Shown: positions 48,518-60,748, numbered from the stretch's first letter. The stretch: DNA of 63,091 nucleotides from Streptococcus sp. HMSC074B11 (GCF_001808705.1 NZ_KV794309.1:111915-175005); one strand, 5' to 3'. Translations and numbers: made by a program. The notes: generated by a model from the sequence alone, not told the origin.

Positions 48518-50800
48518 ATGTACAATTATCCTGTACTTATTCATTATCATCGTAAAGATGAAGCTTACGAGACTTGCAGTTTCAGCAAAAAGCCTCTAGA
48601 TTCAGCAGAACTTATCAAAGAGGAAGAATATTTTGGAGCAAAATTCTCACTGACTCAATCGAGTGAAGTAGCTCTTGAGACCATGACTTTTAGTGTTGAA
48701 AAAGATGGTGTCTACAAAGAATATCCTATTCGCTTCAATTATTATCCACTTTTGACAGAGGTTTGGATTTTGGATGGAGATGATACAGTTTATTATTCTG
48801 AAAATCCAGCTATTGCAAGTACTCATTATAAAGACCAAAATCCTTTTGCCTTCGACAAAGCAATCAATAGTGCTAGTTTTGACCACCACTGGGGTTATCA
48901 AGGAGAGTTGGGATGTCAAGTTTCTGAAACTGAAACAAGATTTAGCCTATGGGCACCAACCGCTACATCTGTCCAAGTAGTAGTCTATGAATCTGCAAGT
49001 AACGACGCACCTATCCTTAAAACCTTTGAAATGGAGCGAGGAAATAGTTACTCCTATAGTCACAAGTATAATACAATTGGTGTTTGGAGTTTATCAGTTC
49101 CAGAAAGCTTAGCAGGTCGTGCTTACCACTACCAAATTGACTTTCCTCATCACCTGTCATTAACTCGTGATCCATATACAATAGCGACAAGCCCTGATGG
49201 AAAACGTTCAGCCATTGTCTCAAACCAAGATCGTCAGGTAGAAGGTTTTGAGGTTAAGCATGGTACAGAAGCAACTTGGCGTTTGGAAAATCCTTGCCAG
49301 GCAGTTGTGTATGAAATGCATATCCGTGATTTGACTAAGTCTGAAACATCTGGTGTTGCGCCAGAATTAAGAGGAACCTTCTTAGGTGCAGCGCAAACTG
49401 GAACAGTTAACCAATATGGTCAATCGACTGCGTTTGATTACATCAAAGAACTTGGTGTCAACTATGTTCAGTTGCAACCAATTGCTGACCGTCATAAAGA
49501 ATACGACGCTGATGGACATGTAACTTATAACTGGGGATATGATCCACAAAACTACAATGCTCCAGAAACTAGTATGTCTACAAATCCAAATGATCCAGGT
49601 CAAGCTATCCGTGATTTGAAAGCCATGGTCCAAGCTTATCACGATGCTGGTATCGGTGTTATTATGGACGTTGTTTACAATCATACCTTCTCAACCGTTG
49701 ATGCACCATTCCAAACAACGGTTCCTGATTATTACTATCGAATGAACCATGATGGAACCTACCAAAATGGAACAGGAGTTGGTAACGAAACTGCCAGTGA
49801 GCATGAAATGTTCCGTAAATATATGATTGATTCTCTTCTCTACTGGGTAAAAGAATACAATATAGACGGTTTCCGCTTTGACTTGATGGGAATTCATGAC
49901 GTCAAAACCATGCAGATGATTCGTTGGGCTATGGACGAAGTTGATCCGAAAATCATCCTGTATGGAGAAGGTTGGGATATGGGAACAGGTCTTGCTCCTT
50001 ATGACAAGGCTAAGAAAGACAATGCCTACCAGTTGCCAAACATTGGATTTTTTAATGATAATCAACGTGATGCGGTCAAAGGTTGTGAAGTCTATGGCTC
50101 TATCAAATCTGGCTTCGTCAGTGGAGCAGGTACTGAGCCGATCCTCGCAAAGGCTATTCTTGGAAGTCGAGAGCTGGGTTCTTACCTCAGTCCAAACCAG
50201 GTTCTTAACTATGTAGAAGCCCACGATAACTACAATTTGCATGATTTACTTAAAACTCTTCATCCGATGGAGAGTGATAAACGCATCATGAAGAAAGTAG
50301 AAACAGCAACGGCTATGAATCTCCTTATGCAAGGGATGGCATTCATGGAACTGGGGCAAGAGTTTGGCCGTACTAAACTCGTAGCTACGGGCGAAAATGG
50401 AGAGTTGACTCATGCAGATCGTGAGCGAGCAATGAACAGTTACAATGCTCCTGATAGTGTCAACCAAGTCAACTGGGATCTGATCAATGAGCGTCAAGAT
50501 AGCATCGAGTTTGTCCGTCAGATTATCCGTCTTAAAACACAAACTAGTGCCTTTTCATACCCTACCTATGAAGAAGTCTACCGTCATGTCTTTGTTCACA
50601 CAGCTATTGAAAATAGTGGTTGGATTGTTTACGAGATTCAGGGAATTGAAGAGCACTTCTTGGTTGTTTTCAATGCTAAAGGGGCTTCATATTACTATGA
50701 AAATGCAGGCAACCTTGAAATGTTGGTAACTAATAGCCGTTCTGACCAAGAAAATGTTATTGACGACGTCAGTGTGGCAGTTATGAATGTTTTATCGTAA
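48518..50800 (+). CDS. pulA: type I pullulanase (cytoplasmic)
   Basis: A 760-residue debranching enzyme cutting alpha-1,6 bonds of glycogen, pullulan or imported limit dextrins. It has an N-terminal region to about 130, CBM48 (about 135-240, FSLWAPTATSVQVVVYE), then the GH13 barrel with the pullulanase hallmark YNWGYDPQNY, the nucleophile Asp in GFRFDLMGIHD and the acid Glu in LYGEGWDMG. There is no signal peptide or LPXTG, so it is intracellular and distinct from surface SpuA. It is followed by a terminator, separate from glgBCDA. Confidence 0.95.
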   Translation: MYNYPVLIHYHRKDEAYETCSFSKKPLDSAELIKEEEYFGAKFSLTQSSEVALETMTFSVEKDGVYKEYPIRFNYYPLLTEVWILDGDDTVYYSENPAIASTHYKDQNPFAFDKAINSASFDHHWGYQGELGCQVSETETRFSLWAPTATSVQVVVYESASNDAPILKTFEMERGNSYSYSHKYNTIGVWSLSVPESLAGRAYHYQIDFPHHLSLTRDPYTIATSPDGKRSAIVSNQDRQVEGFEVKHGTEATWRLENPCQAVVYEMHIRDLTKSETSGVAPELRGTFLGAAQTGTVNQYGQSTAFDYIKELGVNYVQLQPIADRHKEYDADGHVTYNWGYDPQNYNAPETSMSTNPNDPGQAIRDLKAMVQAYHDAGIGVIMDVVYNHTFSTVDAPFQTTVPDYYYRMNHDGTYQNGTGVGNETASEHEMFRKYMIDSLLYWVKEYNIDGFRFDLMGIHDVKTMQMIRWAMDEVDPKIILYGEGWDMGTGLAPYDKAKKDNAYQLPNIGFFNDNQRDAVKGCEVYGSIKSGFVSGAGTEPILAKAILGSRELGSYLSPNQVLNYVEAHDNYNLHDLLKTLHPMESDKRIMKKVETATAMNLLMQGMAFMELGQEFGRTKLVATGENGELTHADRERAMNSYNAPDSVNQVNWDLINERQDSIEFVRQIIRLKTQTSAFSYPTYEEVYRHVFVHTAIENSGWIVYEIQGIEEHFLVVFNAKGASYYYENAGNLEMLVTNSRSDQENVIDDVSVAVMNVLS

Positions 50801-50811
50801 AAAATAACCTA

Positions 50812-50840
50812 AAACTCAAGATTTATGCTTGAGTTTTTTT
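50812..50840 (+). terminator. intrinsic terminator after pulA
   Basis: AAACTCAAG/CTTGAGTTT with a seven-base loop and T tract. Confidence 0.9.
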
Positions 50841-51236
50841 ATATTTCTAGATATATAGTGTATTGAATCTAGAATAGTCCACCAAGGATTCTAAAGCGTT
50901 TTTAGAAATTTATTTGACTTCCATAATCTCTTTGTTCATATCTTATTTCAATCCGCTATAAAAATAAAAATGGAACAATTACTAAAAATGGTTGAAAATT
51001 TCAGAAAATTTGGTAAAATTATATAAAAAGAGTTATCTACGAATATTATGTTATCAAAAACTGAAAACGTTCAGTTTTTTAAGTAAGTTATTTTATATAA
51101 AGATAATGTGAGTTATTTTTGTAACAGTGGCTGATAGAAAATTCCACTGCTTATTATCATTTATGAAAATTTTAGAAATGTTAAGATAACTATATGAAGA
51201 TTTTCGAAAAAAATTTTAGTAGAATTCGGAAATTAG
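50841..51236. other. AT-rich gene-free stretch upstream of glgB
   Basis: No ORF with start and ribosome site, no RNA gene and no repeat recognised. It contains one TACGAATA octamer at 51038 without the T-rich flank of a real com-box. The length may reflect a long regulatory region for the glg operon. Confidence 0.5.
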
Positions 51237-51265
51237 TTGAAAGTTTTCTTAAAAGATAGTATAAT
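51237..51265 (+). promoter_or_regulatory. promoter of glgBCDA
   Basis: TTGAAA at 51237-51242, a 17-bp spacer and TATAAT at 51260-51265, about 38 bp before glgB. Confidence 0.8.
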
Positions 51266-51272
51266 AAAGACA

Positions 51273-51288
51273 TAGAAAACGCTTACAA
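51273..51288. promoter_or_regulatory. cre (CcpA site) at the glgBCDA transcription start
   Basis: TAGAAAACGCTTACAA matches 15 of 16 positions of WTGNAARCGNWWWCAW. It begins about seven bases after the -10 box, that is, on or just after +1, the usual place for repression by CcpA. Confidence 0.8.
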
Positions 51289-51303
51289 TAAAAGGGGGAT
51301 TAA

Positions 51304-53232
51304 ATGGATAAATTAGAAGCTTTAAGAACTTTTACTAGTGGCGAAAATTTCCATCTTCAACACTATTTAGGAGCGCATCGTGAAGAAAGAGACGGTGAGT
51401 ATGGTTATACATTCCGTGTCTGGGCGCCAAATGCGCAGGCTGTCCATCTAGTTGGTGATTTTACTAACTGGGTTGAAAATCAAATCCCCATGGTTCGTAA
51501 CGAATCTGGAGTTTGGGAAGTTTTTACAACTTTAGCTCAAGAAGGACATATTTATAAATATCATATTACTCGTGCTAATGGTCATCAGCTTATGAAGATT
51601 GATCCCTTGGCAGTACGCTATGAAGCTCGTCCAGGAACAGGGGCAGTTTTAACAGAAATTCCTGAGAAAAAATGGAAGGACGGTCTCTGGTTAGCTCGCA
51701 GAAAACGTTGGGGATTTTTCGAAAGACCAGTCAATATCTATGAGGCGCATGCAGGATCTTGGAAGAGAAATCCTGATGGGACACCTTATAGCTTTGCTCA
51801 ACTAAAAGAAGAGCTCATCCCCTATCTTGTTGAGATGAACTATACTCATATCGAGTTTATGCCTTTGATGGCTCACCCACTTGGTTTGAGTTGGGGCTAC
51901 CAGCTCATGGGATACTTTGCTTTAGAGCATGCCTATGGTCGTCCTGAAGAGTTTCAAGACTTTGTTGAGGAATGTCATATCAACAATATCGGAGTAATTG
52001 TGGACTGGGTACCTGGACACTTTACAATCAATGATGACGCTTTGGCATACTATGACGGCACACCGACTTTTGAATACCAGGATCATAATAAGGCTAACAA
52101 CTACGGTTGGGGAGCACTCAACTTTGACCTTGGTAAAAATGAAGTCCAATCTTTCTTGATTTCTAGCATTAAGTTTTGGATTGATTTCTATCACCTAGAT
52201 GGTATTCGTGTTGATGCCGTAAGTAATATTCTCTATCTAGATTATGATAATGCTCCATGGACCCCAAATAAAGACGGTGGCAATCTCAACTATGAAGGTT
52301 ATTATTTCCTTCAACGTTTGAACGATGTTATTAAGCTAGCTCATCCGGATGTTATGATGATTGCAGAGGAGTCTTCTTCAGGTACCAAGATTACCGGTAT
52401 GAAAGAAATGGGTGGACTTGGATTTGACTACAAGTGGAACATGGGGTGGATGAACGATATCCTACGTTTCTACGAAGAAGATCCAATTTACCGCAAGTAT
52501 GACTTTAATCTTGTAACTTTCAGCTTCATGTATGTCTTTAATGAAAATTATCTCCTACCATTCTCACATGATGAGGTTGTACATGGTAAGAAAAGTATGA
52601 TGCATAAGATGTGGGGTGATCGTTACAATCAGTTCGCTGGTTTGAGAAACCTCTACACTTATCAAATTTGTCACCCTGGTAAGAAATTGCTCTTTATGGG
52701 TAGCGAATTCGGTCAATTCTTAGAGTGGAAATCTGAAGAGCAATTAGAATGGTCAAACCTTGAAGATCCAATGAATGCCAAGATGAAATACTTCACATCT
52801 CAGTTGAATCAACTTTATAAGGACCACCGTTGTCTTTGGGAAATTGATACAAGCTATGATGGAATTGAAATTATCGATGCAGATAATAGAGATCAGAGTG
52901 TTCTTTCCTTTATTCGTAAAGGAAAGAAAGGCGAGATGCTAGTCTGTGTCTTTAATATGGCACCAGTCGAACGTCCTGATTTCACAATTGGACTGCCAGT
53001 TGCAGGTGTGTATGAAGAAATTTGGAATACAGAGTTGGAACAATGGGGAGGTGTTTGGAAAGAACACAATCAAACCGTTCAAACTCAAGAAGGGTTATGG
53101 AAGGATTATGAGCAAACTTTGACCTTTACATTGCCAGCTTTGGGGGCAAGTATCTGGAAAATCAAACGTCGCTTGAAACCTGCTAAAAAAGAATCAAATA
53201 AATCTCAAAAAGGAGTAGAAAATGAAGAATGA
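51304..53232 (+). CDS. glgB: 1,4-alpha-glucan (glycogen) branching enzyme
   Basis: Introduces alpha-1,6 branches into glycogen. The 642 residues comprise CBM48 (about 18-125, [20 protein letters not shown]), the GH13 barrel and a C-terminal beta domain. Catalytic residues are the Asp in [11 protein letters not shown], the Glu in [10 protein letters not shown] and the Asp/His region [25 protein letters not shown] precedes the ATG. It is the first gene of a four-gene glycogen operon, and its end overlaps glgC by 11 bases. Confidence 0.97.
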   Translation: MDKLEALRTFTSGENFHLQHYLGAHREERDGEYGYTFRVWAPNAQAVHLVGDFTNWVENQIPMVRNESGVWEVFTTLAQEGHIYKYHITRANGHQLMKIDPLAVRYEARPGTGAVLTEIPEKKWKDGLWLARRKRWGFFERPVNIYEAHAGSWKRNPDGTPYSFAQLKEELIPYLVEMNYTHIEFMPLMAHPLGLSWGYQLMGYFALEHAYGRPEEFQDFVEECHINNIGVIVDWVPGHFTINDDALAYYDGTPTFEYQDHNKANNYGWGALNFDLGKNEVQSFLISSIKFWIDFYHLDGIRVDAVSNILYLDYDNAPWTPNKDGGNLNYEGYYFLQRLNDVIKLAHPDVMMIAEESSSGTKITGMKEMGGLGFDYKWNMGWMNDILRFYEEDPIYRKYDFNLVTFSFMYVFNENYLLPFSHDEVVHGKKSMMHKMWGDRYNQFAGLRNLYTYQICHPGKKLLFMGSEFGQFLEWKSEEQLEWSNLEDPMNAKMKYFTSQLNQLYKDHRCLWEIDTSYDGIEIIDADNRDQSVLSFIRKGKKGEMLVCVFNMAPVERPDFTIGLPVAGVYEEIWNTELEQWGGVWKEHNQTVQTQEGLWKDYEQTLTFTLPALGASIWKIKRRLKPAKKESNKSQKGVENEE

Positions 53233-54364
53233 AATGCTAGCTTTAATCCTTGCCGGTGGGCAAGGGACTCGTCTCGGTAAACTCACTCAAAGCATTGCAA
53301 AACCTGCTGTGCAATTTGGTGGGCGCTATCGTATCATTGACTTTGCTCTTTCTAACTGTGCCAACTCTGGTATCCACAATGTTGGGGTTATCACACAGTA
53401 TCAACCACTAGCTCTCAACAGCCACATTGGTAATGGTTCTAGTTGGGGTCTTGATGTAATTGATTCAGGTGTTTCTATCCTTCAACCTTACTCTGCAAGT
53501 GAAGGAAATCGTTGGTTTGAAGGTACAAGTCATGCGATTTACCAAAATATTGACTATATCGATAGCATTAATCCTGAGTATGTTTTGATTCTTTCAGGAG
53601 ACCATATCTACAAGATGGACTATGATGATATGCTCCAATCACACAAGGATAACAATGCCAGCTTGACAGTTGCTGTTTTGGATGTACCACTAAAAGAAGC
53701 TAGTCGTTTCGGTATCATGAATACAGATGCTAATAATCGCATTGTTGAATTCGAAGAAAAACCTGCCCAACCAAAATCAACCAAGGCATCAATGGGGATT
53801 TATATCTTTGACTGGAAACGACTTCGCAACATGCTAGTTGCTGCTGAAAAGGCTAACCTAGATATGTCTGATTTCGGAAAGAATGTTATTCCAAATTATC
53901 TTGAAACTGGTGAAAGTGTCTATGCTTATGAGTTCAATGGATACTGGAAGGACGTTGGTACTATCGAATCACTCTGGGAAGCAAATATGGAGTACATCTC
54001 TCCAGAAAATGCTCTAGATAGCCGTAACCGTCAATGGAAAATTTATTCTCGTAACCTTATCGCTCCACCAAACTTCCTTGGAGAATTCGCTCAAGTAGAA
54101 GACTCTCTTGTAGTGGATGGCTGTTACGTAAATGGTACAGTGAAACACTCGATTCTTTCTACAACTGCTCAAGTTCGTAAGGGAGCAGAAGTTGTTGATT
54201 CTGTCATCATGAGTGGAGCAGTTATCGGTAGAGGTGCTAAAATTACACGTGCAATCATCGGTGAAGGTGCAATTATTGCCGATGGTGTTGAAATTGATGG
54301 TACAGAAGAAGTACAAGTAGTCGGATATAACGAAGTAGTGGGGGTAGCAACAGATGAAGATTGA
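53222..54364 (+). CDS. glgC: glucose-1-phosphate adenylyltransferase, catalytic subunit
   Basis: Makes ADP-glucose, the rate-limiting step of bacterial glycogen synthesis. The 380 residues begin with the pyrophosphorylase motif [16 protein letters not shown] (about 6-21). The catalytic Asp lies in [13 protein letters not shown], and the glucose-1-phosphate Lys in [18 protein letters not shown] left-handed beta-helix of hexapeptide repeats fills about 290-375. In Firmicutes it pairs with GlgD. Starts inside the glgB end with AAAAGGAG. Confidence 0.97.
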   Translation: MKNEMLALILAGGQGTRLGKLTQSIAKPAVQFGGRYRIIDFALSNCANSGIHNVGVITQYQPLALNSHIGNGSSWGLDVIDSGVSILQPYSASEGNRWFEGTSHAIYQNIDYIDSINPEYVLILSGDHIYKMDYDDMLQSHKDNNASLTVAVLDVPLKEASRFGIMNTDANNRIVEFEEKPAQPKSTKASMGIYIFDWKRLRNMLVAAEKANLDMSDFGKNVIPNYLETGESVYAYEFNGYWKDVGTIESLWEANMEYISPENALDSRNRQWKIYSRNLIAPPNFLGEFAQVEDSLVVDGCYVNGTVKHSILSTTAQVRKGAEVVDSVIMSGAVIGRGAKITRAIIGEGAIIADGVEIDGTEEVQVVGYNEVVGVATDED

Positions 54365-55493
54365 TAAATATTCAGCGATTTTAGGAAATACCGTTGGTTT
54401 CCATGATATGTCAACCTTGACAAGTAACCGTCCAGTGGCAAGTTTGCCATTTGGAGGAAAGTATCGTTTGATTGACTTCCCACTTTCAAGTTTAGCAAAT
54501 GCTGGGGTTCGTAGTATCTTTGGAATCTTCCAACAAGATAACATCAGCTCTGTATTTGACCATATTCGTTCAGGTCGTGAATGGGGCTTGAATACGTTGC
54601 TTAGCCACTACTATCTTGGAATCTACAATACTCGTGTAGAAAGTAGCACTGTTGGTAAAGAGTACTATCAACAACTTTTGACTTACCTAAAACGTTCAGG
54701 TTCAGACCAAACCGTTTCCTTGAACTGTGATGTTTTAGTGAATATCGATCTCAATCAAGTTTTCCATTTGCATAATACAACAAAATCACCGATTACAGTA
54801 GTTTATAAGAAATTACCTAAGAAAGATATTTCAGAAGTAAATGCAATCCTTGATATTGATGAAACTGACCATGTGCTTTCTCACAAACTCTTTGATAAAA
54901 AATCAGACCAAGAATACTACAACATGTCGACAGATATCTTTGTAGTAGACACTCAATGGTTGATTAAACGTTTAGAAGAAGAAGCTCAAAAAGAATATCC
55001 AGAAAAATTACGCTATGTTCTTCGTGATTTGGCAGCAAAAGAAGGTGCTTTTGCATATGAATATACAGGTTACCTAGCAAATATTCATTCAGTAGAAACA
55101 TACTATCAAGCGAATCTAGATATGCTTGATCAGCATAAATTCTACTCTTTGTTCTCACCAAATCAAAAAATTCATACTAAAGTAAAAAACGAAGAACCTA
55201 CCTACTATGCATCAGGTTCAAAAGTGAACACATCTCAATTTGCTTCTGGTAGTATCATTGAAGGTGAAGTGGATAAATCTATTATTTCGCGTAATGTTCG
55301 AATCAATAAAGATAGCTTGGTTAAAGAGTCTCTTATTTTCCCTCGCGTTATCGTTGGTAAAGGTGCAAAGATTGAGTACGCAATTGTAGATAAGGGTGCT
55401 GAAATAGCTGATGGAGTGGTTATTCGTGGTATAGCAGAAAACCCTGTTGTCATCAAAAAAGGCGAAAAAGTAACAGAGGATGTCCTTTCATGA
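54354..55493 (+). CDS. glgD: glucose-1-phosphate adenylyltransferase, GlgD subunit
   Basis: A non-catalytic paralogue of GlgC that boosts the activity of the GlgC/GlgD complex. The 379 residues keep the overall fold and hexapeptide beta-helix ([27 protein letters not shown]). The GGQGTRL nucleotide loop is lost (the N-terminus reads [19 protein letters not shown]), and the catalytic Asp motif is replaced ([13 protein letters not shown]). The start overlaps glgC by 11 bases and the end overlaps glgA by four. Confidence 0.95.
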   Translation: MKIDKYSAILGNTVGFHDMSTLTSNRPVASLPFGGKYRLIDFPLSSLANAGVRSIFGIFQQDNISSVFDHIRSGREWGLNTLLSHYYLGIYNTRVESSTVGKEYYQQLLTYLKRSGSDQTVSLNCDVLVNIDLNQVFHLHNTTKSPITVVYKKLPKKDISEVNAILDIDETDHVLSHKLFDKKSDQEYYNMSTDIFVVDTQWLIKRLEEEAQKEYPEKLRYVLRDLAAKEGAFAYEYTGYLANIHSVETYYQANLDMLDQHKFYSLFSPNQKIHTKVKNEEPTYYASGSKVNTSQFASGSIIEGEVDKSIISRNVRINKDSLVKESLIFPRVIVGKGAKIEYAIVDKGAEIADGVVIRGIAENPVVIKKGEKVTEDVLS

Positions 55494-56923
55494 AAATTTT
55501 ATTTGTAGCAGCAGAGGGTGCTCCCTTTTCAAAAACAGGTGGATTGGGAGACGTTATCGGAGCACTTCCTAAATCATTAGTAAAAGCTGGGCATGAAGTT
55601 GCTGTTATCTTACCCTACTATGACATGGTTGAAGCCAAGTTTGGTGATCAGATCGAAGATGTTCTTCAATTCGAAGTATACGTTGGTTGGCGCAGACAAT
55701 TTTGTGGAATTAAGAAAACTGTTTTAAACGGTGTGACTTTCTACTTTATTGACAATCAATATTATTTCTTCCGTGGGCATGTGTATGGAGATTTCGATGA
55801 TGGTGAACGCTTTGCCTTCTTCCAACTTGCAGCCCTTGAAGCTATGGAACGTATTGGATTTATCCCTGATGTTCTTCATGCTCATGACTACCATACAGCG
55901 ATGATTCCTTTCTTGTTGAAGGAAAAATACAGATGGATTCAAGCATATCAAGGTATTAAGACAGTTTTAACCATTCATAACTTGGAATTTCAAGGTCAAT
56001 TCTCTGAAAGTATGCTCTGGGACTTGTTCAGAGTTGGTTTTGAGCGCTATGCTGATGGAACTGTGAGGTGGAATGATTGCCTTAACTGGATGAAGGCAGG
56101 GATTCTCTATGCAGACCGTGTATCAACTGTGTCGCCAAGCTATGCTTATGAGATCATGACTACAGAGTTTGGTTGCGGTATTGATCAGATTCTTCGTATG
56201 GAATCTGGTAAGGTTTTAGGTATTGTTAATGGTATTGATACAGATTTGTACAACCCAGAGACGGATGCTTTACTTGACTATCATTTTAATAAAAATGATC
56301 TGTCAGGAAAGGCTCAAAATAAAGCAAAACTTCAAGAAAAAGTTGGTCTTCCAGTACGTTCCGATGTACCAATGATTGGTATTGTATCTCGCTTAACTCG
56401 TCAAAAAGGTTTTGATGTGGTAGTTGAGAGCTTGCATCGAATGCTTCAAGAGGATATTCAAATCGTTCTTTTGGGAACTGGAGATCCAGGATTTGAACAA
56501 GCCTTCTCTTGGTTTAGTCAAGTATTCCCAGAAAAACTTTCTGCCAATATCACTTTCGATGTGAAATTAGCTCAAGAGATTTATGCAGCATGTGATATTT
56601 TCCTCATGCCAAGTCGCTTTGAACCGTGTGGACTTTCACAAATGATGGCCATGAGATATGGAACCCTTCCTTTGGTAAATGAGGTTGGTGGTCTTAGAGA
56701 TACTGTTCAAGCCTTTAATCCAATTGATGGAACAGGTACAGGCTTTAGCTTTAATAACCTAACTCCATACTGGCTCAACTGGGCATTGCAAACAGCTTTG
56801 GATGTTTATCACAACCATCCTGATGTTTGGAAGAACATGCAAGTTCAAGCTATCGAATGTGATTTCTCTTGGGATACAGCCTGCAAGTCCTATCTTGATT
56901 TGTACCATAGCTTAGCAAACTAA
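55490..56923 (+). CDS. glgA: glycogen synthase (ADP-glucose type)
   Basis: A GT5 glycosyltransferase that extends alpha-1,4-glucan from ADP-glucose. The 477 residues start [27 protein letters not shown], with the ADP-glucose KTGGL motif at 15-19. The acceptor His lies in HAHDYHTAM, and the C-lobe signature is [29 protein letters not shown]. The ATG overlaps the glgD stop (ATGA). A terminator closes the operon. Confidence 0.97.
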   Translation: MKILFVAAEGAPFSKTGGLGDVIGALPKSLVKAGHEVAVILPYYDMVEAKFGDQIEDVLQFEVYVGWRRQFCGIKKTVLNGVTFYFIDNQYYFFRGHVYGDFDDGERFAFFQLAALEAMERIGFIPDVLHAHDYHTAMIPFLLKEKYRWIQAYQGIKTVLTIHNLEFQGQFSESMLWDLFRVGFERYADGTVRWNDCLNWMKAGILYADRVSTVSPSYAYEIMTTEFGCGIDQILRMESGKVLGIVNGIDTDLYNPETDALLDYHFNKNDLSGKAQNKAKLQEKVGLPVRSDVPMIGIVSRLTRQKGFDVVVESLHRMLQEDIQIVLLGTGDPGFEQAFSWFSQVFPEKLSANITFDVKLAQEIYAACDIFLMPSRFEPCGLSQMMAMRYGTLPLVNEVGGLRDTVQAFNPIDGTGTGFSFNNLTPYWLNWALQTALDVYHNHPDVWKNMQVQAIECDFSWDTACKSYLDLYHSLAN

Positions 56924-56929
56924 ATAGTT

Positions 56930-56961
56930 AAAATCGTATGATACCTTCATACGATTTTTTG
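56930..56961 (+). terminator. intrinsic terminator of the glg operon
   Basis: AAAATCGTATG/CATACGATTTT with a seven-base loop and T tract. Confidence 0.9.
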
Positions 56962-56985
56962 AGATTCTGAAAGTAAGGCAATTAT

Positions 56986-57627
56986 ATGAAAAAAATTAAA
57001 GGACTCTGTGTACTGGATGTTGATGGGACACTGATAGAAGAGGAAGTTATTGATTTGTTGGGGAAAGAAGCAGAATGTGAAGAAGAAGTAGCTCTACTGA
57101 CTGCCCAAGCTATGAGAGGAGAACTTGATTTTGAAGAAAGCCTGAGAAAACGTGTTTCTTTATTACAAGGACTATCTGTAGATAAATTTGAACATCTTTA
57201 TACACAGATTCATTTTAGCAAGAATGCCCAAGAGTTCGTTAAAATTCTTCAAAAACATGATATTGAGGTTGGTCTAGTTTCGGGTGGTTTTGTACCTATT
57301 GTCGAAAGACTGGCAACTGAACTTGGTATTAGCCTTATTGCTGCAAATCGTCTTGAAGTAAAGGATGGATTTTTGACAGGAAAACTTGAAGGAGAGATCA
57401 TTACTAGGGAAGTCAAGGAAGAGACTCTAGTAAGATGGGGCAAAGAATTAGACCTTCCTATTGAGAGGACCATTGCTATTGGAGATGGAGCTAATGATTT
57501 AGCAATGTTGAAGAGAGCTGGAATCGGCATTGGCTTCTGTGCCAAAGCAATCGTGAAAGAGGAAATTCCCCTTCAAATTGAAGAAAGAGATTTCTCAAGA
57601 GTATTGAAGCTGATAGATTTATTTTGA
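56986..57627 (+). CDS. serB: phosphoserine phosphatase
   Basis: The last step of serine synthesis. The 213-residue HAD phosphatase has motif I CVLDVDGTLIEEEV (nucleophile Asp10, general acid Asp12), motif II LVSGGF, a motif III Lys within REVKEETL, and motif IV AIGDGANDLAMLKRAGIGIGFCAK. This layout is that of SerB, though the short C1 cap also occurs in related phosphatases. TAAGGCAATTAT precedes the ATG. It lies 16 bp before the glycerate kinase gene, and serine and glycerate metabolism may be linked there. Confidence 0.88.
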   Translation: MKKIKGLCVLDVDGTLIEEEVIDLLGKEAECEEEVALLTAQAMRGELDFEESLRKRVSLLQGLSVDKFEHLYTQIHFSKNAQEFVKILQKHDIEVGLVSGGFVPIVERLATELGISLIAANRLEVKDGFLTGKLEGEIITREVKEETLVRWGKELDLPIERTIAIGDGANDLAMLKRAGIGIGFCAKAIVKEEIPLQIEERDFSRVLKLIDLF

Positions 57628-57643
57628 TTAGAAAGGAGAAGGT

Positions 57644-58813
57644 ATGAAAATTGTTATCGCACCTGACTCTTTTAAGGAGAGTCTCCCTGCAAGTGAAGTA
57701 GCTAAAGCTATCAAACGAGGCCTTCAAAAGGCTCTACCTGAATCGGAATGTTTGCTCTTACCTGTTGGCGATGGAGGTGAAGGAACAGTAGACGCCATTA
57801 AAAGTTCTCTAGGTTTGGAAGAGAAAACAGTACAGGTTACTGGTCCTTTTGGTGATGAGGTTCAAATGCCTTACTTTCAAAAAGGAAAACTAGCTCTTTT
57901 TGAAGTTGCAGATTTAGTCGGTCTTGCTAAAATTCCTATTGAAAAACGAAATCCCCTAGAGGTTCAAACAAAGGGAATTGCTCAACTGATCCGGCATTTA
58001 ATAGGCCAAAAGATAAAAGATATCTATGTCGGTGTTGGTGGTACAGCTAGTAACGATGGCGGACTTGGAATTGCATCAGGTCTTGGTTATCAGTTTTATG
58101 ATAAAAATGGAATGGAACTGAAGGCTTGTGGCCAATCTTTATTTGAAATAAGAAAGATTTCGAAGGAAAGAGTACTTCAAATTCCCTCTGATGTAAATAT
58201 AAAAATACTGGCCGATGTGACCAATCCTCTCTGTGGACCTCATGGTGCTACCTTTACATTTGGGAAACAAAAGGGAATGGATCCAGCTAAATTCCAAGAA
58301 GTTGATGTTGCAATTAAAAACTTTTATGATAAAGTTGCACCTGAAATTTTACAATTAGATGGTGCAGGAGCAGGCGGTGGGATTGCAGCCGGCTTGTGTG
58401 CCTTCGCTGGAGCAGAGATTGTATCTGGTATTCAAACTTGTTTAAATTTGATAAACTTCGATCAAAAAGTTACTAATGCAGACCTAGTGATTGTTGGCGA
58501 AGGTAGACTGGATTCACAAAGTTTAGCCGGTAAAGCTCCCATCGGTGTAGCAAAAAGAACACCCGAAGGTGTTCCAGTCATTGCTATTTGTGGTAGTTTG
58601 GCAGATGATTTACCTCCCTTACCATTTGAGAATATCGTCGCTGCTTTTTCCATACTAGAAAAAAGCGAACCATTGGAAGAGAGTCTAAAAAAAGCAGCTG
58701 TCTACTTAGAAAATACAGCTGCAAACATCGGTCAAGTCTTAGCTTTGAAAAAATTAACCAAACCATTTTTTCCAGAGAGAAGTAGGAGCTTTACTCTCTT
58801 TTTCCAACCATAA
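57644..58813 (+). CDS. glycerate kinase (type II)
   Basis: Phosphorylates glycerate toward glycolysis. The 389 residues show [13 protein letters not shown] (2-14), [14 protein letters not shown] (about 40-53), [14 protein letters not shown] near 127, and the C-lobe [23 protein letters not shown] near 285. Family members usually end about ten residues earlier; here the last 20 codons (from [10 protein letters not shown]) run 60 bp into the convergent yueI gene. It probably forms an operon with serB. Confidence 0.92.
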   Translation: MKIVIAPDSFKESLPASEVAKAIKRGLQKALPESECLLLPVGDGGEGTVDAIKSSLGLEEKTVQVTGPFGDEVQMPYFQKGKLALFEVADLVGLAKIPIEKRNPLEVQTKGIAQLIRHLIGQKIKDIYVGVGGTASNDGGLGIASGLGYQFYDKNGMELKACGQSLFEIRKISKERVLQIPSDVNIKILADVTNPLCGPHGATFTFGKQKGMDPAKFQEVDVAIKNFYDKVAPEILQLDGAGAGGGIAAGLCAFAGAEIVSGIQTCLNLINFDQKVTNADLVIVGEGRLDSQSLAGKAPIGVAKRTPEGVPVIAICGSLADDLPPLPFENIVAAFSILEKSEPLEESLKKAAVYLENTAANIGQVLALKKLTKPFFPERSRSFTLFFQP

Positions 58814-59197
58814 GTCTGAAAAGGCCTTTCTGAGGTCTTTTTCTTTTGTTTGAACAGGAGCATCGCTATGGATAACTAGACCAAAAGGAGAAGAGTTATG
58901 TTCTTCAGAAACGATGGTTGCTTGGCAGTCAGCATCTTTGGCTTGTTTTAGATAATAGACCTGCTTTTCAAACACTACTTGAGGAGAAATTTTGACAAAA
59001 AGTTGTTCAGTTTCTTTTTTTAGACTCTCTAAAATAGATACATAAGCCTTTTGAAATTTATCATCATTAGCTGTTTCAAGGTCTGCATATCCAAGAACAC
59101 GTTCTTCAAAGGTACCGAGGAAGCGTCTTTGTTCATCAGGATTTAATTTAAGACCACCATTGGCCTTTTCTAGGATTTGTTTTGATAAATCAGTCAT
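58754..59197 (-). CDS. YueI family protein (DUF1694)
   Basis: A 147-residue cytoplasmic protein of the YueI/DUF1694 family, function unknown. Features include [30 protein letters not shown] at the N-terminus and a central alpha/beta fold. A Cys stands in [10 protein letters not shown], and [21 protein letters not shown] near the C-terminus is strongly conserved in the family. No Shine-Dalgarno is present; an extended -10 box ends six bases before ATG 59197. Another ATG two codons upstream is possible. The 3' end overlaps the convergent glycerate kinase gene by 60 bp. Confidence 0.8.
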   Translation of the reverse strand: MTDLSKQILEKANGGLKLNPDEQRRFLGTFEERVLGYADLETANDDKFQKAYVSILESLKKETEQLFVKISPQVVFEKQVYYLKQAKDADCQATIVSEEHNSSPFGLVIHSDAPVQTKEKDLRKAFSDLWLEKESKAPTSLWKKWFG

Positions 59198-59203
59198 AAT
59201 CAT

Positions 59204-59209
59204 AGTATA
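59204..59209 (-). promoter_or_regulatory. extended -10 of yueI, placed for a leaderless transcript
   Basis: On the minus strand TG-A-TATACT is followed by ATGATT and the ATG at 59197; no -35 of note. Confidence 0.55.
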
Positions 59210-59236
59210 TCATAAAAGTCTCAATATCACTTGCAA

Positions 59237-59252
59237 AAGAAAACGGTTACTT
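59237..59252. promoter_or_regulatory. candidate cre upstream of eno
   Basis: AAGAAAACGGTTACTT matches 14 of 16 cre positions. It lies about 85 bp upstream of the predicted eno start, so if real it would more likely activate than repress. Confidence 0.4.
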
Positions 59253-59293
59253 TATATAGATAAGGAGAATTTGCACAAAGATAACGTTTTTTC

Positions 59294-59322
59294 TTGAAAA
59301 AGGTCTCTTTTTGAGGTATCAT
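59294..59322 (+). promoter_or_regulatory. promoter of eno
   Basis: TTGAAA at 59294-59299, a 17-bp spacer and TATCAT at 59317-59322. Confidence 0.75.
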
Positions 59323-59357
59323 AGAGGTGTAAAAAATTTAACTCAAAAGGAGAGTAA

Positions 59358-60665
<1,308 letters not shown>

Positions 60666-60686
60666 TCGTTGATTTAACAACGTTTT

Positions 60687-60720
60687 AAGCCCCTCGGATT
60701 TTATCCGAAGGGCTTTTTCT
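60687..60720 (+). terminator. intrinsic terminator after eno
   Basis: AAGCCCCTCGGAT pairs with ATCCGAAGGGCTT (small internal loop) and is followed by TTTTCTTTG. Confidence 0.9.
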
Positions 60721-60727
60721 TTGTTCA

Positions 60728-60748
60728 GGAGGCAAAAAAGGGGCAAAA
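60728..60748. other. short direct repeats 3' of eno (possible integrase arm-type site or scar)
   Basis: GGCAAAA occurs at 60731 and 60742, 11 bp apart, right after the terminator. The layout is very similar to the GGGGCA repeats 3' of hup. The interpretation is inference. Confidence 0.3.

Noticed and set aside
51038..51045. TACGAATA octamer upstream of glgB (possible com-box)
   Set aside because: It lacks the T-rich flank, is about 260 bp from glgB, and a few chance copies of this AT-rich octamer are expected in 63 kb on both strands. A clear vegetative promoter exists closer to glgB.
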